This document shows, one piece after another, positions 1-7,264 of a DNA stretch of 64,000 nt. The DNA is from DATFDN01 sp963756545 (lineage in GTDB: Bacteria; Pseudomonadota; Alphaproteobacteria; Acetobacterales; Acetobacteraceae). The position numbers and the translations under genes are program-made. The stretch is taken from positions 372,001-436,000 of the forward strand of contig CAVWNY010000001.1 in the NCBI GenBank assembly GCA_963756545.1, given 5' to 3'. The stretch's first letter is position 1, and each line of letters starts with the position of its first letter. Below the pieces are notes generated by a model that was given only the letters and a program-made list of their open reading frames with translations, ran no database searches and was not told where the DNA came from.

Positions 1-705
1 CGCCTCGCCGGACAAGGCGCCCCCGGCCAGGACACGGATGCCGATCGCGCCCATGCCGGCGGCCTGCATCCGGTCGAGAAGGTCGCCGTAATCCTGCCCA
101 GGATAATTTCGCGGACTATTTCCAGGAAGCGGGGCCCCGGCGCTGGGGTTCAGCATGTTGTAGCTGACCTGGGCGGTGTCGAAGGCGCTGGAGTCGATGA
201 CCGCGTGCAGCGCGCCCGTCTCGCCCACGGCGGTGACCCCGAAAAAGCGGGTCTTGCCTTGCCCGCGCAGCCTCTCGAACGCCGGCGTCACCGCGTCCAG
301 CACCATCCGCGGCGTGAGGGTTTCGCCGGCTCCGTCGCGCGTTATCGGGTTGTGGAGATGGAAGAGATCGACGTGATCCAGGCCCAGCCGTCGCAGGCTC
401 CCATCCATTCCGGCAACCACCGCCCGCCCAATATCGTCCTTGTCCTTCGGCCCGAGACGCACCTTGGTGCCGACGAGCACGTCGGGTTTCAGCTTCGCCA
501 GCACGCGGCCGAGATTGCGTTCGGACTGGCCGTCGCCGTAGGAGGGCGCGGTATCGAAATAGGTGACGCCGCGCTCGACCGCCCGAGCCACCGCGCGCTC
601 CTGGTCGACGGGCGCGCCCCGCACCATCAGGCCGCCGACCGCGCCGCAGCCGAAGCCGAGCACCGAGACCGTCAAGCCGGTTCGGCCGAGCGTGCGTGTG
701 CGCAT
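1..705 (-). CDS. Aldo/keto reductase, 3' end outside window
   Basis: The minus-strand frame reads from an ATG at 705 off the left edge, so about 235 N-terminal residues are visible and the C-terminus is missing. It opens with the AKR strand LGRTGLTVSVLGFGCG. The catalytic tetrad is present in order: Asp and Tyr in FDTAPSYGDG, Lys in VGTKVRLG, and His in LFHLHNP. Members are NAD(P)H-dependent cytosolic oxidoreductases acting on aldehydes, ketones or sugars such as fucose or galactose; the substrate cannot be fixed from this fragment. The start is well supported by an AAGGAGG Shine-Dalgarno at 711-717, five bases upstream. It is divergent from the methyltransferase that begins at 908. Confidence 0.9.
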   Translation of the reverse strand, partial: MRTRTLGRTGLTVSVLGFGCGAVGGLMVRGAPVDQERAVARAVERGVTYFDTAPSYGDGQSERNLGRVLAKLKPDVLVGTKVRLGPKDKDDIGRAVVAGMDGSLRRLGLDHVDLFHLHNPITRDGAGETLTPRMVLDAVTPAFERLRGQGKTRFFGVTAVGETGALHAVIDSSAFDTAQVSYNMLNPSAGAPLPGNSPRNYPGQDYGDLLDRMQAAGMGAIGIRVLAGGALSGEA

Positions 706-907
706 GGGGTCCTCCTTCGGTCGGCGTTCACCGCCACGGCTCGACGGGTCTGGTCTGGCGTCCATCGGGGCGTCAGCATGACTCGTCCTCCGTTCGACCG
801 CCATGCCCAGCGTGCACTTCTGCACGGCACCCCGCTTTGCACTTCCGCGCCAAAGAGATAGGTAGCATCGGCTGCCTCTGTCGAATGTGGTGTCGGGTTG
901 GTAGAGC

Positions 908-1732
908 ATGACAGGTAAGCACGACCGCCGCCGTGATCGCGCGCCGTCAGGGGACGTGCCGAATCGCGCGGTGTATGAGCGGCCCCGCGTCGTCAGGCAA
1001 TTCGTCGAAAATTCCGCGATAGCGCCGCCCGAGGCTGCCATCCTCAGGCGGTATGAAAGCGACTACGTCGGCGGGCGCGTGCTCGATATTGGCGTCGGGG
1101 GTGGTCGCACGACGCCCTGGTTGGCGCCGCATTGCGCGTCCTACATCGGGATCGATTTTTCCGACGAGATGATCAAGAGCTGCCGCTTGCGGTACCCGCA
1201 GTGGGACTTCCGTTGGGGCGACGCCCGTGACATGTCGATGATTGCCTCGGCCAGCGTCGATTTCGCGCTGTTCTCGTTCAATGGCATTGACTACGTGGAC
1301 GACGATGGACGGCGCCAAGTGCTACGCGAGGTCGCGCGCGTCTTGAAACCCGGCGGACTTTTCGTGTTCAGCAGCCACAATTTGGACGGCCTTGAAAACA
1401 GGACGTTCATCCGCGACCTTCTGCGTCTTCCAATGTCATTCAATCCGGTTAGGATCGCCAAGTCGTGCGCCCGTATAGGATTGCGCATCTTTAACTGCCT
1501 GAGAAACCCGGTTCGCGAAATCCGCGGAGCTAACTGGGCGATTCTGAACGATCCGGCGCACGATTTTATCCTTCGAACGTATCACGTCAGTCCGACCGCA
1601 CAGAGACAACAGCTTAGCGATGCGGGCTTTTCCAGCAAGGTGGAAATGTTCGATGATGATGGGCGTTGCATTACATCCACCAGCAAATCGCCGTTTGTGC
1701 ATTACGTCGCGAGGAAAACCTCCGCGGTCTGA
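908..1732 (+). CDS. Class I SAM-dependent methyltransferase
   Basis: This is a 274-residue cytosolic protein. The SAM-binding glycine loop VLDIGVGGGRTT lies at about residues 58-69, followed by the acidic strand-2 motif IGIDFSDEMI. The post-motif region FALFSFNGIDYV and the motif ARVLKPGGLFVFSSH are typical of the Methyltransf_11/25 group. The C-terminal third has no feature pointing to a substrate. GC at third positions is lower in the last 300 bases than in the flanking housekeeping genes. The next gene downstream is an acyltransferase of the CelD/FemAB type, so a role in modifying a surface or secreted molecule is plausible, but this is inference. Confidence 0.85.
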   Translation: MTGKHDRRRDRAPSGDVPNRAVYERPRVVRQFVENSAIAPPEAAILRRYESDYVGGRVLDIGVGGGRTTPWLAPHCASYIGIDFSDEMIKSCRLRYPQWDFRWGDARDMSMIASASVDFALFSFNGIDYVDDDGRRQVLREVARVLKPGGLFVFSSHNLDGLENRTFIRDLLRLPMSFNPVRIAKSCARIGLRIFNCLRNPVREIRGANWAILNDPAHDFILRTYHVSPTAQRQQLSDAGFSSKVEMFDDDGRCITSTSKSPFVHYVARKTSAV

Positions 1733-1858
1733 AGTGCCGCCACTTGCGGGACGCGCGTCGGAGGACTAGGGACTGCCGGCCAAGGCCGCCTGTGATCCAC
1801 ACAAATCATAATGCCACGACGACCGCGCTACGATCAGTGGACGTGGTCAGGAGCGAAC

Positions 1859-2932
1859 ATGTTCGGAGCGATGGCACGATCCAACCCGCCACTAAACGTA
1901 GAGATCTTAAGCGAAAGCGCCGCCATCGCGGAGTTGTATCCTGAATGGCACGAGCTGTACGTGAGTTACGGCCAGATCTTGTTCCAGCAGCCAGCGTGGT
2001 ACCACATCTGGTGGGTCGATTTCGGCCAGCCAGAAGGCTGGACGCCGCATGTGGCGGTCGGTCGCGTGGATGGACGGATGGTCGCCGTCGCGCCCATGGC
2101 GGTCACCCGGCGCCGCGGCATTCGTCTTCTGGAATGGGCGGGTGTCGAGGTATTCGATTTTCAGGATGTCCTCGCCGATCCGGCGTTGGATCAAGCACCG
2201 CTATGGCAGGCGATACGGCGCAGTCGAGGGTACGATACAGCGAGGATGCGCTCAATGCGGTCGGGGACAATCAGCCGGTCCCATCTCGATCGTTTCGCTA
2301 CAAAAATGCTCCGCGAGGATTTGAACTACGCCATCGAACTCACCCAGCAAAGCGGCGAGAGATGGCTTGCCGCCCTCACATCGCACATGCGGACGGCCTA
2401 TCGCTACAATCTTCGCAGACTGCAACGAATCGGCTTAACGCAGCTCAGGACCGCGGCAAACCTGGATGACATAGCGACCATCTTGCCAGGGCTGGTATCT
2501 CAAAAAAAGGCTTGGGCGGCCAAGAACGGCGTCGATTTCGATGTGGACCGATCAACTAAGTTTTTTTCCGATCTGGCCCGCCAAGCTTTGACCGATGGAG
2601 TGCTTCATCTCTCAGCCTTGGAATGCGAGGGACATCCGATCTCAACTCATTTAGGATTCGCCGATTGTTCCGACTTTTATTACTACCTGTGTGCGTATGA
2701 CACCGAGTGGTCCAGATTTTCACCAGGCCTGCTTCACACCATGATGCTGGTCATGTGGGCTACCGATCGTGGACATAGTCGGTTCGACTTCCTGAGAGGA
2801 GCGGAGGATTACAAGAAGAGATTTGGGAGTCCATATAAAAGTCAGGAATATGTATTCTCTCGCGGCATTGTTGGCTCCGTCGCAGAGCAGCTGTACATCC
2901 GGCGGCAGGTCCGGGTCGTAGAACCTGCGTAA
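1859..2932 (+). CDS. GNAT-fold acyltransferase, CelD/BcsL-like (FemAB superfamily)
   Basis: About 357 residues. The N-terminal part (HELYVSYGQILFQQPAWY) and the C-terminal part (YYLCAYDTEWSRFSPG, then FDFLRGAEDYKKRFG) match the double-GNAT Acetyltransf_6 family, first named CelD in cellulose producers and common near exopolysaccharide loci. The usual reaction is transfer of an acyl group to an amino sugar or related acceptor in the cytoplasm; the true acceptor is unknown. An ATG also exists at 1811, but I chose 1859 because AGGAG at 1849-1853 sits five bases before it. The middle of the gene is less GC-rich than its neighbours, as is the methyltransferase upstream, so the pair may have been acquired together. 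Confidence 0.8.
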   Translation: MFGAMARSNPPLNVEILSESAAIAELYPEWHELYVSYGQILFQQPAWYHIWWVDFGQPEGWTPHVAVGRVDGRMVAVAPMAVTRRRGIRLLEWAGVEVFDFQDVLADPALDQAPLWQAIRRSRGYDTARMRSMRSGTISRSHLDRFATKMLREDLNYAIELTQQSGERWLAALTSHMRTAYRYNLRRLQRIGLTQLRTAANLDDIATILPGLVSQKKAWAAKNGVDFDVDRSTKFFSDLARQALTDGVLHLSALECEGHPISTHLGFADCSDFYYYLCAYDTEWSRFSPGLLHTMMLVMWATDRGHSRFDFLRGAEDYKKRFGSPYKSQEYVFSRGIVGSVAEQLYIRRQVRVVEPA

Positions 2933-2965
2933 TACCAGCCCGCCTAATGATTGACCCTTCGCCGT

Positions 2966-3047
2966 CGTCATGGCCGGGCTTGGCCCGGCCACCCACGTCT
3001 TGAACAACCGCAAAGACGTGGGTGCCCGGCCTTCGCCGGGCATGACG
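2966..3047. repeat. Intergenic palindromic element with nested hairpins
   Basis: Outer arms pair CGTCAT with ATGACG. Inside them, ACCCACGTCTT (2991-3001) pairs perfectly with AAGACGTGGGT (3013-3023). Two small GC hairpins flank this (CCGGGCTTGGCCCGG and GCCCGGCCTTCGCCGGGC). The whole could fold as a three-hairpin structure. It lies between the acyltransferase and a convergent SDR gene and could help terminate transcription from both sides. It resembles the REP/RPE-like elements scattered through alphaproteobacterial genomes. Confidence 0.75.
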
Positions 3048-3128
3048 AACGCGTTATGGATCGGTCAGTGTCTAAGCCGGTTGGTATAACTCCCTTGAGA
3101 CGTCCGGTCCCAAGGTTTTCAATCTCGT

Positions 3129-3884
3129 TCAGCCCACGAATGCGCCGCCGTTCACGTCGATCAGCGCGCCCGAGAGATAGCTCGCGGCCGGGGTGCACAG
3201 GAAGGCGATCGGCCAGCCCAGCTCGGCCGGCTTCGCCATCCGCCCGAGCGGCAAGCGGTCCATCTGGTCGAAGCCGCGTGTCATCGGCGTCTCCACAGGC
3301 CCCGGCGCTACGCCGTTGACCAGCACGCCGCGCCCGACGCCCTGGCGGGAGAGCAGCTTGATCAGCGCATGCACCGCGCCCTTCGACGCCGCGTAGTCGG
3401 GCGGCGTGGTCGGCGAGGTGCCGCCGGTGCGCCCGGCGACCGAGCCCACCAGCACGATCGCGCCGCCGCCGTGCGCGGCCATGTGCTCGATCGCCAGCGC
3501 CCCGAGCGTGAGCGGCACGCGCACGTTTACGTCCATCACCTCGGCGAAGCGCGTGCGCCAGTCCGGATCCTCGCGCCACGGCCGGCCCTTCAGGATCGCC
3601 GCGCAATGCGCCACCGCCCGCAGCGGCGCACCCTGGAACAGCTCGCCCAGGAAAGCGTCGTCGGCGAGATCGCCCTGGCGCGCTTGGCACTGCCCGCCGG
3701 CGGCCTCGACCTCCGCGCGCGCCGCGTCCAGCGCAGCGCGGTCCGCCAGCAGAAGCTCCGCACCCAGCGCCGCCAACGCCAACGCCGTCGCGCGCCCGAC
3801 CCCGCTGGCCGCGCCCGTCACCAGCACGCGCCGCCCCTCCAGGCTCAGCGCGCCCGGCAGATTCCGTTCCTTGGTTCCGCTCAT
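3129..3884 (-). CDS. Short-chain dehydrogenase/reductase
   Basis: A 251-residue classical SDR of normal length. The cofactor loop VTGAASGVGRA is at residues 22-32, the structural NVRVP is near 120, the catalytic Ser is at 148 (VGSVAGR) and the YAASK active site has Tyr164 and Lys168. The C-terminal INVNGG-like end (LIDVNGGAF) is also typical. It is an NAD(P)-dependent cytosolic oxidoreductase with unknown substrate. It is divergent from an FAH-family gene starting 67 bases away, so the two may serve the same catabolic route, but the pairing is inference. Confidence 0.9.
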   Translation of the reverse strand: MSGTKERNLPGALSLEGRRVLVTGAASGVGRATALALAALGAELLLADRAALDAARAEVEAAGGQCQARQGDLADDAFLGELFQGAPLRAVAHCAAILKGRPWREDPDWRTRFAEVMDVNVRVPLTLGALAIEHMAAHGGGAIVLVGSVAGRTGGTSPTTPPDYAASKGAVHALIKLLSRQGVGRGVLVNGVAPGPVETPMTRGFDQMDRLPLGRMAKPAELGWPIAFLCTPAASYLSGALIDVNGGAFVG

Positions 3885-3951
3885 CCCTCTCCCTCCTGTT
3901 GACAGGCGACATCCACGCGACTGCGATGGCCGGGCCGCCAGGGAGGCTACA

Positions 3952-4887
3952 GTGAAACTGCTTCACTTCGACGACTACAAGCTCGGCGTGCTGCGAGGCG
4001 AGGAGGTGGTGGACGTGACCCAGCGCGTCGCCCCCCGCATCCCCCACGCGGACCGGCGCGAGCTGATGCCCAAGCTGATCGCCCGGTTCGCGGAGTTCCG
4101 GCCGGAGTTGCAGGATTGTGCCGGCTCGGGCCCGGGGATCGGGCTCGGAGCCGTGGCGTTGCGCCCGCCGCTGCCGCGGCCGGGCAACATCGTGTGCATG
4201 GCCGTGAACTACATGGAGGACGGCACGCGCGCCGCGCCGGCGCCGCTGAACGCCTTCCACAAGGCGCCGACGGCGGTGATCGGACCGGGCGAGACGATGA
4301 TCTTGCCGGACGTGCCGGCGACGATCTTCGAGGGGGAGGCCGAGATCGCGGTGGTGATCGGCCGGCGCGCGGCGAACGTCGCGCGGGCGCGCGCGATGGA
4401 GCACGTGTTCGGCTACGTGAACTTCATCGACGGCTCGGCGCGCGGCCTGCCGCCGCCCGGCAACGTGTTCTTCCAGATGAAGTCGCGCGATACCTTCGCG
4501 CCGATCGGGCCGTGGATCGTCACCGCCGATGAGATCAGTGACCCGCAGAACCTGCGGGTGCGCCTGTCGGTCAACGACACGGTGAAGCAGGATTTCAGCA
4601 CCAGCGACATGGCCCACGACATCGCCCGCTGCATCGAGTGGGTGAGCGCGATCCATCCGCTGGAGCCTGGCGACATCCTGGCGACCGGGACCAACCACCG
4701 CGGCCTCAGCGCCTTCATGGACGGCGACACGGTCGCGCTGGAGACCGAGGGGCTGGGCCGCCTGAGCATCAAAGTCCGCGATCCGCTCAAGCGGACGTGG
4801 TCGCGCGAGACCCGGCTCGATCGCCAGAACAAGGGGTTCGACACGCCGACGCCGCAGACCGGGGGGAAATACGCGGGGGCTGGCTGA
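3952..4887 (+). CDS. Fumarylacetoacetate hydrolase (FAH) family protein
   Basis: A 311-residue protein with the FAH fold: VNYMEDG, then the metal-binding acidic motif FEGEAEIAVVIGR, VNFIDGSARG, and the late motif GDILATGTNHRG. Family members use Mg2+ or Ca2+ to hydrolyse or hydrate C-C bonds in acylpyruvates and 2-keto acids during aromatic degradation; others decarboxylate oxaloacetate. The exact substrate is unresolved. The reading frame stays open far upstream, but the start is set at GTG 3952 by GGGAGG at 3941-3946, and this gives the usual family length. The stop codon directly abuts the stop of the convergent prmA gene with no intervening base. Confidence 0.88.
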   Translation: MKLLHFDDYKLGVLRGEEVVDVTQRVAPRIPHADRRELMPKLIARFAEFRPELQDCAGSGPGIGLGAVALRPPLPRPGNIVCMAVNYMEDGTRAAPAPLNAFHKAPTAVIGPGETMILPDVPATIFEGEAEIAVVIGRRAANVARARAMEHVFGYVNFIDGSARGLPPPGNVFFQMKSRDTFAPIGPWIVTADEISDPQNLRVRLSVNDTVKQDFSTSDMAHDIARCIEWVSAIHPLEPGDILATGTNHRGLSAFMDGDTVALETEGLGRLSIKVRDPLKRTWSRETRLDRQNKGFDTPTPQTGGKYAGAG

Positions 4888-5802
4888 CTACACCTCGCCC
4901 GCAGCGCGGGAGAGGTTGAGAGGTCCGCGCCGCAGCACCAACGTCGCCCATGGCCTCTCGCTGAACCGGGCGACCAGCACCAGCCCCACGCGCCGGTGCG
5001 CGGTCAGCACGCCGCGCGCCTGGGGCGCGAGCAGGCCCGACAAGATTGCGGTGCCGCCCGGCGCGAGGTGGGCGGCGAGGCGGCGCGCCATCCGGCTCAG
5101 CGGGCGGGCGAGGATGTTCGCCAGCACCAGGTCGTACGGCGCGCCGGCGCGCACGAACCGGTTGCTCCAGCCGTCCGCCAGCCGCGCATCCACCAGCCGC
5201 GCCACCCCGTTCGCCGCCGCGTTGCGCCGGGCAAGCCGCACCGCCCAGGGCTCGATGTCGGTGGCGCGCACCCGCACGTGGAGCAGACGCGCCGCCGCCA
5301 TCGCCAGGATGCCGGAGCCGGTGCCGAGGTCGAGAACGCGCCGGGGTCGGCGATGTGCGGTCGACTCCAGGGCGCGCAGGCAGCCGCGCGTCGAGCCGTG
5401 CTCGCCCGAGCCGAAGGCGAGGCCGGCATCCAAAATCAGCGTGATCCGCCCCGGCGCCGGCCCGTCGCTCACGTGGGTTCCGCGCACGGCGAAGCGCCGG
5501 CCGATGCGCTGCTCGGGGAAGCTCGCGTAGCTGCGGGCGAGCCAGCCCTCGGCTGCGATCGGAGCGCGGGTCGCCGTCGCCTCCGCTCCGGTCAGCGCGC
5601 CGGCCAGCACGAGAGCGGACGCGAGCGTCGGCTCGTTCGCGCCCGCCTGCCTCACGCCCTCGATGCGCCACATCCCCGCAGCCTCGTCGCGGAAGAAGCC
5701 CACGGTAGCGCAGGCGGCACCCATCGCGGCCACGAAGGCCTCCAGCGCGTGCTCGGGCACCTCGACGGAGACGACTTCAAGGGCGGGCGGGGCGTGCTTC
5801 AC
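4888..5802 (-). CDS. prmA: Ribosomal protein L11 methyltransferase
   Basis: PrmA trimethylates lysines and the N-terminus of ribosomal protein L11 using SAM. The linker and substrate-recognition region contain GLAFGSGEHGSTRGC, a PrmA signature, followed by the SAM loop VLDLGTGSGILAMAA and the catalytic-site motif LVLANILARPL, which corresponds to the family's NIL motif. I place the start at GTG 5802 because AAGGA lies six bases upstream at 5809-5813. An in-frame ATG at 5826 would add eight residues and lacks a clear Shine-Dalgarno. The product is about 304 residues. The gene is convergent with the FAH gene and divergent from the CoA-transferase operon. Confidence 0.93.
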   Translation of the reverse strand: MKHAPPALEVVSVEVPEHALEAFVAAMGAACATVGFFRDEAAGMWRIEGVRQAGANEPTLASALVLAGALTGAEATATRAPIAAEGWLARSYASFPEQRIGRRFAVRGTHVSDGPAPGRITLILDAGLAFGSGEHGSTRGCLRALESTAHRRPRRVLDLGTGSGILAMAAARLLHVRVRATDIEPWAVRLARRNAAANGVARLVDARLADGWSNRFVRAGAPYDLVLANILARPLSRMARRLAAHLAPGGTAILSGLLAPQARGVLTAHRRVGLVLVARFSERPWATLVLRRGPLNLSRAAGEV

Positions 5803-5873
5803 GGCTGTTCCTTGGCGCGGGATCATCTGGGGAGCTAGGATTGCCCCGAACCATCGGGAGTGAAACGGACAGC

Positions 5874-6548
5874 ATGATCGACAAGTTCGTGCGGTCGGTG
5901 GCCGAGGCGCTGCAAGGCGTCCGGGATGGGGCGACGGTGCTGGTCCCCGGCTTCGGCGATCCCGGCACGCCGACGGCGCTGCTGGAAGGGCTGATCGAGC
6001 AGGGCGCGCGCGATCTCACTTTGGTGTGCAACGCGGGCGGCCGCGAGGGCAGCGCGGCGGCCCGGCTGATGCTGCTGGGGCGGGTCCGCAAGCTCGTGTG
6101 CAGCTTCGTCCGCCCGGCGAGCGACGCGGGCCGGCTGTTCACCGCCGGCAAGCTGGAGCTGGAGATCATGCCGCAAGGCACGCTCGCCGAACGTATCCGC
6201 GCCGCCGGCGCCGGCGTCGAGGGGTTCTATACGCCGACCGGAGCCGAGACGGCGCTCGCCGAGGGACGCGAGGTGCGCGAGATCGGCGGCAAGCTCTGCC
6301 TGCTGGAATATCCGCTGCGCGGCGACCTGGCCCTGCTCGACGCCTGGGAGGCGGATCGCTGGGGCAACCTGACGTTCCGCGACACGCAGCGCAACTTCAA
6401 CCCGATCATGGCGATGGCCGCCGATCTCGCGGTCGCGCAAACCGCGCATGTCGTCGCGCTGGGCGCGATCCGGGCGGATCACGTCCACACGCCCGGCATC
6501 TTCGTCGATCGCGTGGTGCACGTTGTCCCAGGAGAGGCGCACACATGA
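5874..6548 (+). CDS. 3-oxoacid/3-oxoadipate CoA-transferase subunit A
   Basis: This is the alpha subunit of a family I CoA-transferase, which moves CoA from succinyl-CoA or acetyl-CoA to a 3-keto acid. The motif VLVPGFGDPGTP is the CoA-binding G-rich loop of this subunit, and the ends EYPLRGDLALLDAWEADRWG and MAADLAVAQTAHVV are conserved in the PcaI/ScoA/AtoD group. The frame opens at a TTG (5841), but the ATG at 5874 gives the usual N-terminus. The last four bases overlap the subunit B start (ATGA), indicating a coupled operon. Whether it works in ketone-body use or in the beta-ketoadipate pathway cannot be told from the sequence. Confidence 0.9.
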   Translation: MIDKFVRSVAEALQGVRDGATVLVPGFGDPGTPTALLEGLIEQGARDLTLVCNAGGREGSAAARLMLLGRVRKLVCSFVRPASDAGRLFTAGKLELEIMPQGTLAERIRAAGAGVEGFYTPTGAETALAEGREVREIGGKLCLLEYPLRGDLALLDAWEADRWGNLTFRDTQRNFNPIMAMAADLAVAQTAHVVALGAIRADHVHTPGIFVDRVVHVVPGEAHT

Positions 6549-7198
6549 CGCAGCAAGCCTGGAAGCCGCTCGACCGCGCCGGCATGGCGGCGCGTGCCGC
6601 GCGGGACATCCCCGAGGGCTGGGTGGTCAATCTCGGCATCGGCATCCCGACCGAGGTGGCCGACTATGTGCCGCTCGACCGCGAGGTGATCTTCCATGCG
6701 GAGAACGGTGTCATCGGTGCCGGCCCGGCCCCGCCGCCCGATCAGGTGAACCCCTATCTCATCAACGCCGGCGTGCAGCCGATCACGCTACGGACCGGCG
6801 GCAGCTACGTCCACCATGCCGACAGCTTCGCCATCGCGCGCGGCGGGCACCTCGATCTTTCGGTGCTCGGCGCCTTCGAGGTGTCGGAGACCGGCGACAT
6901 CGCCAACTACGCGCGCGCCGCCGACGAGGCGATCAAGCAGATCGGCGGCGCGATGGACCTCGCCGTCGGCGCGCGACGCCTGTGGGTAGTGATGGAGCAC
7001 ACCACCAGGGACGGCGCGGCGCGGCTGAAGCGGCGCTGCGTCTTTCCGCTGACCGCCAAAGGAACGGTGCGGCGGGTCTATACCAATCTCGCCGTGCTGG
7101 ACGTGACGCCGCGCGGGTTCGCGGTGCGCGACATGATCCCCGGCCTGACGTTCGACGAGTTGCAGGCGCGAACGGAGGCGCCGCTGCTGCGCGACTGA
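6545..7198 (+). CDS. 3-oxoacid/3-oxoadipate CoA-transferase subunit B
   Basis: This 217-residue beta subunit carries the catalytic glutamate in the motif HAENGVIGAG (Glu53; the family form is usually SENG or AENG). The preceding VVNLGIGIPTEVADYV and the later GGHLDLSVLGAFEVS are diagnostic for PcaJ/ScoB/AtoA. The glutamate forms a thioester with CoA during transfer. The start overlaps the stop of subunit A in ATGA. It probably assembles with subunit A as a heterotetramer in the cytoplasm. Confidence 0.92.
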   Translation: MTQQAWKPLDRAGMAARAARDIPEGWVVNLGIGIPTEVADYVPLDREVIFHAENGVIGAGPAPPPDQVNPYLINAGVQPITLRTGGSYVHHADSFAIARGGHLDLSVLGAFEVSETGDIANYARAADEAIKQIGGAMDLAVGARRLWVVMEHTTRDGAARLKRRCVFPLTAKGTVRRVYTNLAVLDVTPRGFAVRDMIPGLTFDELQARTEAPLLRD

Positions 7199-7264
7199 AG
7201 CGGCGGCGCGCCCCTCTGGGCGACCTCCTTGCGCCCGCCCCGCCCGTCTGGTTTGTGTCCCGCC

